Shown: in pieces, positions 15,715-23,339 of the stretch
How the letters are laid out: every line of letters starts with the position of its first letter
How positions within the stretch are numbered: position 1 is the first letter of the stretch
Assembly: GCA_023133415.1 (NCBI GenBank)
Contig: JAGLWM010000011.1
Span: forward strand, 1 to 39,953
Reading direction: 5' to 3'
DNA: 39,953 bases
Source of the DNA: Candidatus Pacearchaeota archaeon
Lineage (GTDB): Archaea; Nanobdellota; Nanobdellia; Pacearchaeales; GW2011-AR1
Made by a program: the position numbers and the translations under genes
Notes under the pieces: model-generated
Seen by the model: only the letters and a program-made list of their open reading frames with translations
Databases searched by the model: none
What the model was told of the DNA's origin: nothing

Positions 15715-15819
15715 ATGGTAGCGAGACAAACAATTGAAGAGCAAGGTAGAGAATTGAAATCATATTCAAGTTTAGATGGAATTGAAAAATTTAAGGAGAT
15801 GATGAAAAATGACTATTAA
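15715..15819 (+). CDS. small 34-aa ORF upstream of the 319-aa gene
   Basis: The ATG lies about 24 nt after the shared TATA box, at the expected leaderless position. It encodes a charged 34-aa peptide (MVARQTIEEQGRELK..) and overlaps the next gene's start by 11 nt. The downstream gene has a Shine-Dalgarno-like aaggag before its ATG, so this ORF could be a coupled leader or a small partner protein. It is too short for the track and matches no family I know. Confidence 0.5.
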   Translation: MVARQTIEEQGRELKSYSSLDGIEKFKEMMKNDY

Positions 15820-16768
15820 TAGAGAAGATTTTGAAACTTATGGAAGGAGTGGCGTGGACACTATTCCCTTATTGGCAGAAGGTAGAACAGTTGAAATACA
15901 TTATGGGGTAGCTTTAGATATAGTGCCGAAACTCTTGAAGAGATGGGATAATAAAGAAGGTTATATCCCATCAGAAGGAGATTGGAGAGAATTGTGTGTT
16001 AATAATTATGAAAAATGTCCAGAATTAATGGAATCGGCGGCAGAGACTTCAACTTTCGCAGCAATGAAAGGGAATATATTAAAAATTATTTTACCTTATG
16101 AAACAGGTAGTAGAAAATTAACAGAGGTTGCAAGATTTAATTATGGTTTAATTAGTTCTTCTGCAAATTTTGTTGAAGGCGGAATTGGTTTGGATTATGA
16201 AGATAGGTGGGAGAGGCAGGATGGCAATGGAGTTTATACTTTTGATAGAAGAGACTTAGTAACGTCTATAGTAGATTTGTCAGAAGAAGATGCACAAAAA
16301 CACAAATTAATTTTAACGAAATTTGGGCATCCGGATTATGTAGAAAAACCTTTTTGGAGAATTAAATCTGAGAAAAATCAATCTATAGAAAAGATTCAAG
16401 AATTGATTCATAATACGTTTAAAATATGTAAAAAGAAATATATTGAAGACTATATTAAAGGAACAAGAGGACATTGGTATACTTATGACAGAAATGAGCT
16501 TTATAGGAGAGAACACGATGGAATGGCACAGGAACTTTGTGACAAGAGTGACAAAGGGGTTTTGAGGAATTGGTTTGTTGAGGGTTTTTATAGTTCTAAA
16601 TCGGGTGCTGGATCGGATATTAGAGGAGGGAAAGAATTTGTTTTTAATAGAACTTTAGATTTTGAAAATGATGTAGAAAAGCCTCGAATTGAAAGAGAAT
16701 CGCGAGAAAAGGAGCATCAAGCAAATGTAAGATATAGAAAAGAACATGGAATTAGAAATCAATGTTAG
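15809..16768 (+). CDS. unknown 319-aa protein of the TrmB-linked cassette
   Basis: Not recognised. The protein is soluble and strongly charged, with aromatic-rich stretches (FVEGGIGLDYEDRWERQDGNGVYTFDRRD, GHWYTYDRNELYRRE) and a basic C-terminal tail (IERESREKEHQANVRYRKEH). There is no signal peptide or membrane span. Codons are A-rich, unlike the core genes around it. It overlaps the upstream small ORF and is probably co-transcribed and controlled by the divergent TrmB regulator. Direct repeats outside trmB and this gene suggest the cassette was inserted or duplicated. Confidence 0.7.
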   Translation: MTINREDFETYGRSGVDTIPLLAEGRTVEIHYGVALDIVPKLLKRWDNKEGYIPSEGDWRELCVNNYEKCPELMESAAETSTFAAMKGNILKIILPYETGSRKLTEVARFNYGLISSSANFVEGGIGLDYEDRWERQDGNGVYTFDRRDLVTSIVDLSEEDAQKHKLILTKFGHPDYVEKPFWRIKSEKNQSIEKIQELIHNTFKICKKKYIEDYIKGTRGHWYTYDRNELYRREHDGMAQELCDKSDKGVLRNWFVEGFYSSKSGAGSDIRGGKEFVFNRTLDFENDVEKPRIERESREKEHQANVRYRKEHGIRNQC

Positions 16769-16815
16769 TTGAGAGATTATATTTACAAGTTAATATTCCT
16801 CGCTGATTTTTTGTC

Positions 16816-16834
16816 CTGATTTCAGGCAAATTTT
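16816..16834. repeat. direct repeat R bracketing the trmB cassette
   Basis: Exact copy of ctgatttcaggcaaatttt from the trmB 3' end. On the minus strand it could read NLPEIR-T-KN, close to TrmB's own NLPEIRIKN ending, so it is probably a remnant of a second trmB-like gene end. Confidence 0.75.
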
Positions 16835-16929
16835 AGCTATATAAAGATGCGTAACTATTGGAAAAAAGCAACTTTCAGTTTGAGATGTTAACTATTGTTA
16901 ACTAAAATATATTCTTTATGATAATAATC

Positions 16930-16938
16930 TTTAAATAG
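16930..16938 (+). promoter_or_regulatory. TATA-like element of the nrd operon
   Basis: The site ctttaaata in the 266-nt gap before nrdR implies transcription starting near 16960. That gives a leader of about 75 nt containing both NrdR-like boxes, unlike the leaderless genes elsewhere in the window. Weakly supported. Confidence 0.45.
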
Positions 16939-16963
16939 TCCTGTGTTCGATGAGTTCTTACGG

Positions 16964-16979
16964 CTACAAGAGATTGTGG
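16964..16979 (+). promoter_or_regulatory. NrdR-box-like site 1
   Basis: ctacaagagattgtgg keeps the CAA...TTG core of the NrdR box (acaCwAtATaTwGtgt), about 11 of 16 positions. It starts 32 bp before site 2, three helical turns, as in bacterial tandem NrdR boxes. Confidence 0.5.
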
Positions 16980-16995
16980 TTACAAGAGGTGCGAG

Positions 16996-17011
16996 ATACT
17001 ATATCTTGTAT
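16996..17011 (+). promoter_or_regulatory. NrdR-box-like site 2
   Basis: atactatatcttgtat matches the NrdR box acaCwAtATaTwGtgt at about 13 of 16 positions and ends 24 nt before the nrdR ATG. With site 1 it suggests autoregulation of nrdR-nrdD by NrdR. Confidence 0.6.
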
Positions 17012-17035
17012 TAACTGAAAAATAACGAATTGAAA

Positions 17036-17479
17036 ATGTTATGCCCATACTGTACTGCGAGTGAAACGAAGGTTACTGATAAGCGTGATAGTGGTTCGGT
17101 TGCACGGCGACGACGTGAATGTTTGAAGTGCGGGAAGCGATGGACGACGTATGAAAGGGTAGAATTAGACCTTAGCGTTATCAAGAAAGACGGTCGGCGA
17201 GAGAAGTTTTCGCGGGATAAACTCTTCGAGGGGATTGATAAAAATCTTCAGAAAAGACCTTTTACGAGTGAGCAAGTAAATAAAATTGTTGACGAGGTTG
17301 AGGCGAATATCTATCGGATTGCGAAGGATAAGGATATAAAAAGTTCGAGGATTGGCGATATCGTTATGAATAAGCTTAGGCGGGTTGATAAGGTTGCGTA
17401 TATTCGTTTCGCGGCGGTATATCGCGATTTTGCGGATATAGATGAGTTCAGAAATGAGATTAGGAAACTGGGAAAATAA
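17036..17479 (+). CDS. nrdR: transcriptional repressor NrdR
   Basis: NrdR is an ATP/dATP-sensing repressor of ribonucleotide reductase genes. The tracked start is TTG 17030; the ATG at 17036 gives MLCPYC, the normal NrdR beginning, and 147 aa. The zinc ribbon CPYC...CLKC occupies residues about 3-34, with RRRRECLKCGKRWTTYER; the ATP-cone (VIKKDGRREKFSRDKLFEGI) follows from about residue 45. It lies directly upstream of nrdD, and two NrdR-box-like sites precede it. NrdR is common in bacteria and patchy in archaea, so ancient transfer is possible. Confidence 0.95.
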   Translation: MLCPYCTASETKVTDKRDSGSVARRRRECLKCGKRWTTYERVELDLSVIKKDGRREKFSRDKLFEGIDKNLQKRPFTSEQVNKIVDEVEANIYRIAKDKDIKSSRIGDIVMNKLRRVDKVAYIRFAAVYRDFADIDEFRNEIRKLGK

Positions 17480-17520
17480 ATGGTGCTCAAAGAGTACCAA
17501 CAATATGTAGGATTAAATAA

Positions 17521-19692
17521 ATGGTAAAAAAAATTAGGAAAAGAGATGGAAGTGTTGTGTTTTTTCAAATGGACAAGATTGAGGGGGCAATTTGGAAGGC
17601 GGTTCGGGCTGTCGGTGGGAAAGATAGGGAAAGGGCGCACGAAATTTCGGAGAAGGTAGTTGAGAAGTTGGAGCGGATTCATGGGGAGCATGGGATTGCA
17701 GATGTGGAAGAAGTTCAGGATTTGATTGAGAAGGTGTTGATTGAAGAGGGGCATGCGAAGGTTGGTAAGGCATTTATTTTGTATCGGAAGAGTCGGGAGG
17801 AGTTGAGAGACGTTAAAGGTTTGTTTGATACTATTGAGGCTGTTGAGGATTATATTGGTTTGAATGATTGGATGGTCAAGGAGAATTCTAATATGGGGTA
17901 TTCGTTACAGGGCTTGAATAATTATATTGCGACAAAGATTATTGCGAATTATTGGATGAGGAGGATCTATCCTGAAGCGATTCGGAAGGTTCATGAAGCT
18001 GGGGATTTGCATATTCATGATTTGGGGACGCTGGGAACTTATTGTGTTGGTTGGGATTTGAAGGATTTGCTGACGGTTGGATTTAAGGGCGTTACGGGAA
18101 AGGTGGAGTCGAAGCCGGCGAAGCACTTGAGGTCGGCGTTGGGGCAGATGGTGAATTTCTTTTATACGTTGCAGGGTGAATCGGCTGGTGCTCAGGCGTT
18201 CAGTAATTTTGATACTTTGCTTGCACCGCTTGTGAGGGTGGATGATTTGAGTTATAAGGAAGTTAAGCAGGCTATGCAAGAGTTTGTTTTCAATATGGCT
18301 GTTCCGACGAGGGTTGGGTTTCAGACCCCGTTTACGAATATTACTATGGATTTGGAGGTGCCGAGTTATATGGCGAATGAGCATGTTATTGTTGGGGGAG
18401 AGTTGCAGATGGATAAGTATGGGGATTTTCAGAAGGAGATGAATGTGATTAATAAGGCGTTTGCGGAGTGTATGCTTGAGGGGGACGCATCAGGGCAGGT
18501 TTTTACGTTTCCGATTCCGACTTATAATATTACGAAGGGCTTTGATTTTGATAATCCCGAGTATGATTTGATTTGGGAGATGACGGCGAAGTATGGGATT
18601 CCGTATTTTTCGAATTTTGTGAATTCTGATATGAATCCTGAGGATGTGCGGAGTATGTGTTGTCGTCTTAGGATTGATAATACTGAATTGAAGAGGCGAG
18701 GTGGGGGTTTGTTTGGGGCAAATCCTTTGACTGGTTCGATTGGTGTTGTGACCGTGAATATGGCGCGGCTTGGATATGTTTCGACGAATGAGGATGATTT
18801 TTTGGCTAGGCTTGACAAGTTGATGGAGTTGTCGAAGGAGAGTTTGGAAATTAAGAGGAAGGCGATTGAGCGATTTACTGAGATGGGGCTGTATCCTTAT
18901 TCGAAGTTTTATTTGAGGCAGGTTCATAAGAGGTTTGGGAAGTATTGGAAGAATCATTTTGGGACGATTGGTTTGCTGGGGATGAATGAGGCTGTGAAGA
19001 ATTTTATGCCGGGTGAGGATATTACGACGGAAAAGGGTCGGGTTTTTGCTCTGAAGATTTTGGATTTTATGAGGGATAAGCTGGCCGAGTATCAAGAGGA
19101 GACTGGGAATATTTATAATTTAGAGGCGACTCCTGGAGAGGGAACGACTTATCGATTTGCGCGGATGGACAAGAAGAGGTTTGGTAGGATTTTGGTTGCG
19201 AATGAGGAGGCGTTTCAGAAGGGGGCGAAACCTTATTATACGAATTCGTCGCAGTTGCCGGTTAATTTTACGGATGATGTTTTTGAGGCGCTTGATTCGC
19301 AAGACGAACTTCAATGTAAGTATACAGGGGGGACTGTTTTCCATACGTTTGTTGGAGAAAGGATGACCGTGGATTCTGTGAAAAGGATGGTTAATAAGAT
19401 TTCGAGTAATTATCATTTGCCTTATTTTACGATTTCGCCGACGTTTTCGATTTGTCCGATTCATGGGTATTTGAGTGGTGAACATGAGTATTGTCCGAAG
19501 TGTGATTTGGAGATTGCGGAAGGGAAAAGGGGTGCGGTTGAGGATGTTGTTGCGGAAGAAGAGGTTGAAAGGAAGATTGTTGAGGCGGAAGTTGGTGGGC
19601 AGGATGAGGATAAAAATAAGGTTAGTGCTTTTGGGAATGAGCAATCTAAAATAAAATTGGGAGGTGATACTAATGGCGAGGACGAAATGTGA
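17521..19692 (+). CDS. nrdD: anaerobic ribonucleotide reductase NrdD lacking its glycyl-radical end
   Basis: Class III RNR reduces NTPs to dNTPs using a glycyl radical. The 723-aa protein has an N-terminal ATP-cone (about 1-95), the catalytic barrel with NFDTLLAPLVRVDD, VPTRVGFQTPFTN and the active-site cysteines of SMCCRLRID (Cys380/381), and the zinc site CPIHGYLSGEHEYCPKC (645-661). It then runs into an acidic linker of about 60 aa and stops, with no RVxGY glycyl-radical motif. That motif is in the overlapping downstream ORF in the +1 frame. The protein alone therefore cannot carry the radical; it must pair with that peptide or be joined to it by frameshifting. Confidence 0.95.
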   Translation: MVKKIRKRDGSVVFFQMDKIEGAIWKAVRAVGGKDRERAHEISEKVVEKLERIHGEHGIADVEEVQDLIEKVLIEEGHAKVGKAFILYRKSREELRDVKGLFDTIEAVEDYIGLNDWMVKENSNMGYSLQGLNNYIATKIIANYWMRRIYPEAIRKVHEAGDLHIHDLGTLGTYCVGWDLKDLLTVGFKGVTGKVESKPAKHLRSALGQMVNFFYTLQGESAGAQAFSNFDTLLAPLVRVDDLSYKEVKQAMQEFVFNMAVPTRVGFQTPFTNITMDLEVPSYMANEHVIVGGELQMDKYGDFQKEMNVINKAFAECMLEGDASGQVFTFPIPTYNITKGFDFDNPEYDLIWEMTAKYGIPYFSNFVNSDMNPEDVRSMCCRLRIDNTELKRRGGGLFGANPLTGSIGVVTVNMARLGYVSTNEDDFLARLDKLMELSKESLEIKRKAIERFTEMGLYPYSKFYLRQVHKRFGKYWKNHFGTIGLLGMNEAVKNFMPGEDITTEKGRVFALKILDFMRDKLAEYQEETGNIYNLEATPGEGTTYRFARMDKKRFGRILVANEEAFQKGAKPYYTNSSQLPVNFTDDVFEALDSQDELQCKYTGGTVFHTFVGERMTVDSVKRMVNKISSNYHLPYFTISPTFSICPIHGYLSGEHEYCPKCDLEIAEGKRGAVEDVVAEEEVERKIVEAEVGGQDEDKNKVSAFGNEQSKIKLGGDTNGEDEM

Positions 19693-19792
19693 GGTGTGGA
19701 GTCGTGTCGTGGGATATCTGAGGCCTACTGCTCGATGGAATGACGGGAAGTTGGCTGAGTTTAAGGACAGGACTGTTTTTTGTCCGAAGTAA
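19673..19792 (+). CDS. separate 39-aa glycyl-radical domain of NrdD
   Basis: This ORF, too short for the track, overlaps the last 20 nt of nrdD in the +1 frame. Its 39 aa, with core CEVWSRVVGYLRP then RWNDGK and EFKDRTVF, match the C-terminal glycyl-radical segment of class III RNRs; the Gly in VVGY would be the radical site. A near-perfect Shine-Dalgarno sequence (gggaggtgat, 19659-19668) lies about 8 nt before the ATG, supporting independent initiation. The +1 frame is open only from 19655, so a frameshift would have to occur in that short overlap. It is the missing end of NrdD, comparable in idea to stand-alone glycyl-radical spare parts such as YfiD/GrcA. Confidence 0.9.
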   Translation: MARTKCEVWSRVVGYLRPTARWNDGKLAEFKDRTVFCPK

Positions 19793-19812
19793 TTCTTATT
19801 TTTAGTGAAAGT

Positions 19813-19896
19813 TTTTTGGTAAAAAAATTCTTACGTACCATTGTATGCTGCGAATTTTTTTACACTGCAAAACTTCCTACTATAAATAAGAATTTT
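19813..19896. repeat. dispersed hairpin repeat, copy 2, with nrdG promoter
   Basis: Perfect 11-bp inverted repeat gtaaaaaaatt (19819-19829)/aatttttttac (19853-19863). It is homologous to the element after rfcL (6887-6968), including the trailing ctataaata, which here lies about 22-28 nt upstream of the nrdG ATG and is probably its TATA box. It may both end the nrdD message and carry the nrdG promoter. Confidence 0.65.
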
Positions 19897-19908
19897 TTGT
19901 TTTTTAGA

Positions 19909-20640
19909 ATGGCGATGAAGATTGCGGGTTTACAGAAGGTTTCAACGATTGATTATCCTGGGAAGATTTGTTGTGTCGTTTTTCTACATGGATGTAATTT
20001 TAGATGTGGGTTCTGTCATAATCCTGATTTGGTTGTTAAGAATTTTGATGGAGGGTTTAGCGAAAGTGGGATTTTGGATTTTTTAAAAAAGAGAGTTGGA
20101 AAGTTGGATGCGGTTTGTATTACGGGGGGTGAGCCGTTGATGAGTTTGAATTTTGATTTTGTAAGGAAGATTAAGGAACTGGGGTTTAAGGTGAAGTTAG
20201 ATACGAATGGTGCGTTTCCGAGTCGTCTAAAGGAGGCGATTGATTTAGGATTGGTTGATTATATTGCAATGGATGTGAAGTCTTGCTGGGAGGACTATTC
20301 TAAGGTTGCTGGTGTTGAGGTTGATTTGAAGAAGATTGAGAAGTCGATTAAACTTGTGCACGAGTTTAATAGGGGTTCGGGCTGTAGGGGACAGAGTGAG
20401 TTTAGGACGACGATTATTAATCGGTTTCATGATGCGGAATCTATGAGGGCTTTGGGAAAATGGTTGAATGAGATTTGTGGCATGAAGCCGAGGAGGTTTT
20501 TCTTGCAGGGATTTAAAAAGAATGAGGAAGGAATGATTGATTCTGATTTTTTGAGGGAGAAGAATGTCGGCGAGGAGTTTTTGAATGAGTTGAAGGAGGA
20601 AGTTGGAGAGTTTTTTGAGGAAGTTGGGGTTAGGGGTTAG
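19909..20640 (+). CDS. nrdG: anaerobic RNR-activating radical-SAM protein NrdG
   Basis: NrdG uses a 4Fe-4S cluster and S-adenosylmethionine to install the glycyl radical on NrdD. The tracked ORF begins upstream at 19780; ATG 19909 (MAMKIAGLQKVS) fits the family, gives 243 aa and sits at leaderless distance from TATA tataaata (19881). The cluster motif is HGCNFRCGFC (Cys29, Cys33, Cys36), followed by CITGGEPLM and DTNGAFPS. Its direct target here is the separate 39-aa glycyl-radical peptide. It has its own promoter although it lies next to nrdD. Confidence 0.95.
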   Translation: MAMKIAGLQKVSTIDYPGKICCVVFLHGCNFRCGFCHNPDLVVKNFDGGFSESGILDFLKKRVGKLDAVCITGGEPLMSLNFDFVRKIKELGFKVKLDTNGAFPSRLKEAIDLGLVDYIAMDVKSCWEDYSKVAGVEVDLKKIEKSIKLVHEFNRGSGCRGQSEFRTTIINRFHDAESMRALGKWLNEICGMKPRRFFLQGFKKNEEGMIDSDFLREKNVGEEFLNELKEEVGEFFEEVGVRG

Positions 20641-20759
20641 GATTATCAAATCAAATGAGTTTTAATATAGCCAAGAATTAAAAACTAAAGAAGGTATATT
20701 ATTAAGAGTTGCACTTGAGAACAATAGTATTTATAAGTTTAGATTTGTTTTTCGATTTT

Positions 20760-21194
20760 ATGGATAAAATAATTGCTTTAAATATATCAGATGTTGTAGT
20801 AGGAGTTCAGTTTCCTATTAAAATTACAAGTGTTGAGAGATGCCAACAAATTCTTAATAATTCTGAATTTCGAGAACAATATGGATTTGAGAATATGTTC
20901 TTTAGACAGGAGAGATCATTAGGGGTAAATTTATGTCCACTATATTTTGGATGTAGGAGTGATATGCATGCAGCTCGCGTATTAAAACATACTGGTTCAG
21001 ATGATGAATTAATAAGTAAAGGACCAATGTGTGTTGCATATGCTGATGGTGGGTTTGAATATTTGAGTGGTTTTACAGGACAAGGAACTGACCAGCCATT
21101 TTACAAAAATGAATTAATAATGCCTAGCAATTTAGGATTGATTTTTTATCATCCTATTAAAGATAAAAAATTAGTAGAGTTAGTAACTAAATAA
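20760..21194 (+). CDS. hypothetical protein, 144 aa
   Basis: The tracked start at 20709 lies upstream of a TATA box (tttataag, 20730-20737); ATG 20760 (MDKIIALNI) lies at leaderless distance and gives 144 aa. No family is recognised. It contains LGVNLCPLYFGCRSDMHAARVL and GFTGQGTDQPFYKNE, and no membrane segment. Codons are A-rich, marking the left part of the accessory region. Its promoter block caatagtatttataagtttagattt recurs almost verbatim at 24441 and 33036 in front of kinase-gene copies. Confidence 0.6.
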   Translation: MDKIIALNISDVVVGVQFPIKITSVERCQQILNNSEFREQYGFENMFFRQERSLGVNLCPLYFGCRSDMHAARVLKHTGSDDELISKGPMCVAYADGGFEYLSGFTGQGTDQPFYKNELIMPSNLGLIFYHPIKDKKLVELVTK

Positions 21195-21269
21195 ATCATT
21201 TATTTTTTAATTATACATAGCAATTTGCTACTATTTCCTCCTATTATAATATATTTTCACAAAAATTAT

Positions 21270-22511
21270 TTAATTTTTTCTGTTTATTTTTTTAGCCAAT
21301 CTCTCAATTGCATTAATATATGCTGCGACTCTTGTTGTGGTTTGGTATTTGGTTTTTTTATCTAAAATTTCCTGTGTTGCTTTTTGCATTTTTTCTTTTA
21401 ATTTTTCGTCTACTTTTTCTGCTGTCCATTTTTCTTGGTTTATGTTTTGGTACCATTCGTAATATGAAACGGTGACTCCGCCGGCGTTTGCAAGGATGTC
21501 CGGGAGAATTAATTTGTTTTTGTTTTCGAGAATTTTGTCGGCTTCGGGTGTTGTTGGTCCATTTGCGAGTTCTAAAATTATTTTTGCTTTTATCTGGTTT
21601 GCATTTTTTTCTGTGATTTGGTTTGCGAGAGCTGCTGGAACTAAGATATCGCAGTCTAATTCTAATAATTGCTCATTTGTTATGTCGGTTGTGTTTGAGG
21701 CGTTTGGTAATGAGCCTGTCTGTTTTTTGTGTTCGAGGACTTCGTTTATATTTAGTCCCTCTGGATTATAGATTGCACTCTTGGAGTCTGAGATGGCGAT
21801 TATTTTTGCATTGTCTTTGATTATTAGTTTTGCGAAGTTGCCTCCGGCGTTGCCGACTCCTTGGATTGCTACTGTTGCGTTTTCTAGTGTTGGGATTATT
21901 TTGGTTTGTTCAATTGCTTGTTTTAGGACGAATTGTCCGCCTCGTGCTGTTGCTGTGTTGCGTCCGAGTGAGCCTCCGTTTTCTATGGATTTGCCTGTGA
22001 CGACGGCTCTTGCTTTTTCGATTGGGATGTTTTCTATTTTAGAATATTCGTTGACGATTGTGTCCATTATTTTAGAGCTTGTATATACATCTGGTGCGGG
22101 AATGTCCTTTTGTGGTCCGATTATTGAGGATATTTTTTTTATGAATGCTCGTGTTAGGTTTTCAAGTTCCTGTTCAGAAAGTTCTTTTGGGTTACAAATT
22201 ACACCACCTTTTGCACCACCAAATGGAAGATTCAATGTGGCTGTTTTTATTGTCATCCATATTGATAGAGCACTTACTTCGTCGAGATTTACTTCCGGAT
22301 GATATCTTATTCCGCCTTTGTATGGTCCGAGCAAAGAGTTATGTTGGATTCTGTAGCCCGTGAAAATTTTTTGTGTTCCGTCGTCCATCTGAACTGGAAA
22401 ATTTACCTTAACTTCCCTTTCTGTGTTTAAAAGAATATTTAATATTTGCTTAGGCAGATTTAATTTTTCTGTCGCTTTCTTGATTATTTTTTTTGCGTTT
22501 TCCAGTTCCAT
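21270..22511 (-). CDS. gdhA: glutamate dehydrogenase
   Basis: GDH interconverts glutamate and 2-oxoglutarate plus ammonia with NAD(P). The 413-aa length is typical of hexameric archaeal/bacterial enzymes. Motifs are GYRIQHNSLLGPYKGGIRYHP, FGGAKGG with catalytic Lys101, KDIPAPDVYT, the dinucleotide-binding IQGVGNAGGNFA and ANAGGVTVSYYEW. A truncated copy of its first 91 residues lies at 24714-24987 in the same arrangement next to a dut gene. This copy is the only complete one; its 5' flank carries GC-rich extra sequence compared with the other copy. Confidence 0.97.
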   Translation of the reverse strand: MELENAKKIIKKATEKLNLPKQILNILLNTEREVKVNFPVQMDDGTQKIFTGYRIQHNSLLGPYKGGIRYHPEVNLDEVSALSIWMTIKTATLNLPFGGAKGGVICNPKELSEQELENLTRAFIKKISSIIGPQKDIPAPDVYTSSKIMDTIVNEYSKIENIPIEKARAVVTGKSIENGGSLGRNTATARGGQFVLKQAIEQTKIIPTLENATVAIQGVGNAGGNFAKLIIKDNAKIIAISDSKSAIYNPEGLNINEVLEHKKQTGSLPNASNTTDITNEQLLELDCDILVPAALANQITEKNANQIKAKIILELANGPTTPEADKILENKNKLILPDILANAGGVTVSYYEWYQNINQEKWTAEKVDEKLKEKMQKATQEILDKKTKYQTTTRVAAYINAIERLAKKINRKN

Positions 22512-22523
22512 TGATTTCTTTTT

Positions 22524-22680
22524 TAGGTAGTTCTGTAGACCCCTAGTGTTTTGGCAGTTCTACACACCCCAAATTGCGGAGCATTGGGGCGAGTATTGGG
22601 GCCAAAAAAGAAATTTCTCGTCGTCGCTCGGCACGCCCTTTCTGCGGGAGCGAATAGAAAAAACTTAGATTCCAATACTC
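22524..22680. repeat. GC-rich insert(s) in the 323-nt gdhA-dut spacer
   Basis: Compared with the second copy (24988-25106) this spacer has extra GC-rich blocks: about 78 bp after the tttctttttt run and about 28 bp after aaatttctcg. It holds imperfect direct repeats (ggtagttctgtagacccc/ggcagttctacacacccc) and an inverted repeat gagtattgg (22591-22599)/ccaatactc (22672-22680). No gene is supported; the 72-aa minus ORF here is made of these repeats. Confidence 0.5.
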
Positions 22681-22834
22681 TCACTAATTTATTTTTAATA
22701 TTGGTTGGGGTACACTGAACTTTGTCTTGATTTAATTCCATAGATTTTTAAATTTTTTATTATTTTTAATTGTTTGTAAGCATTGTTTACTTGATTTATA
22801 TAAAATTTATAAAGATCAAATGAAATTATTTATT

Positions 22835-23260
22835 ATGATAAAAGTTAAGGTTAAAAAATTGAGCGAGAATGCTATTGTTCCGAGATATGCGCACGAGGGT
22901 GATGCTGGGATGGATTTGTTTTCTGCTGAAAATTATATTATATTGGGTGGGAAAAGGTAGCTGGTTTCTACTGGAGTTGCGATGGAGTTGCCCGAGGGAT
23001 ATTTTGCTTCTATCCGAGGGAAGAGTGGGCTGGCATATAAGAAGGGAATTTGTATTCTTGGTGGTGTGATTGAGTGGATTTATCGTGGAGAGTATGGAGT
23101 GATTGTCTTGAATACAGGAAAGGAAGATTTTGAGATTAGGGCGGGGGACAAAGTTGCGCAGGTTGTAATTGCTCCGGTTGCTACGGCGGAAGTTGAGGAA
23201 GTTGAGGAGTTGAGTGAAACAGTTAGAGGAGATGGTGGGTTTGGGAGTACAGGGAATTAG
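22835..23260 (+). pseudogene. dut: dUTPase copy 1, interrupted by an in-frame TAG
   Basis: The frame encodes a full-length trimeric-type dUTPase, with GDAGMDLFSA, RGKSGLAYKKGI, GVIEWIYRGEYGV and the canonical C-terminal RGDGGFGSTG. However, codon 42 is TAG where the other copy has CAG (Gln). The rest of the frame is open, so this is a recent nonsense mutation. Reinitiation at the Met of VAMELPE would lack motif 1. Codons are G/T-rich like core genes. No evidence of amber suppression is in the window. Confidence 0.85.
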
Positions 23261-23339
23261 GGCTTGAGAATGGAGATATAGAAATAGGCATTAAATGGGG
23301 GAAAAAATTTATAAATGACGTATTGATGGTGTATTTGTT

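Noticed and set aside
17480-17527. 15-codon ORF between nrdR and nrdD
   Set aside because: It only bridges the gap with ATG/TAA overlaps; it has no Shine-Dalgarno and no recognisable product.
22523-22741. 72-aa minus-strand ORF between gdhA and dut
   Set aside because: It spans the repeat-bearing spacer; the peptide simply translates the direct repeats and is not conserved in the paralogous spacer.
22958-22960. TAG in dut as a recoded (pyrrolysine or suppressor) codon
   Set aside because: The intact paralogue has CAG at this site and no suppressor tRNA is visible, so a nonsense mutation is simpler.
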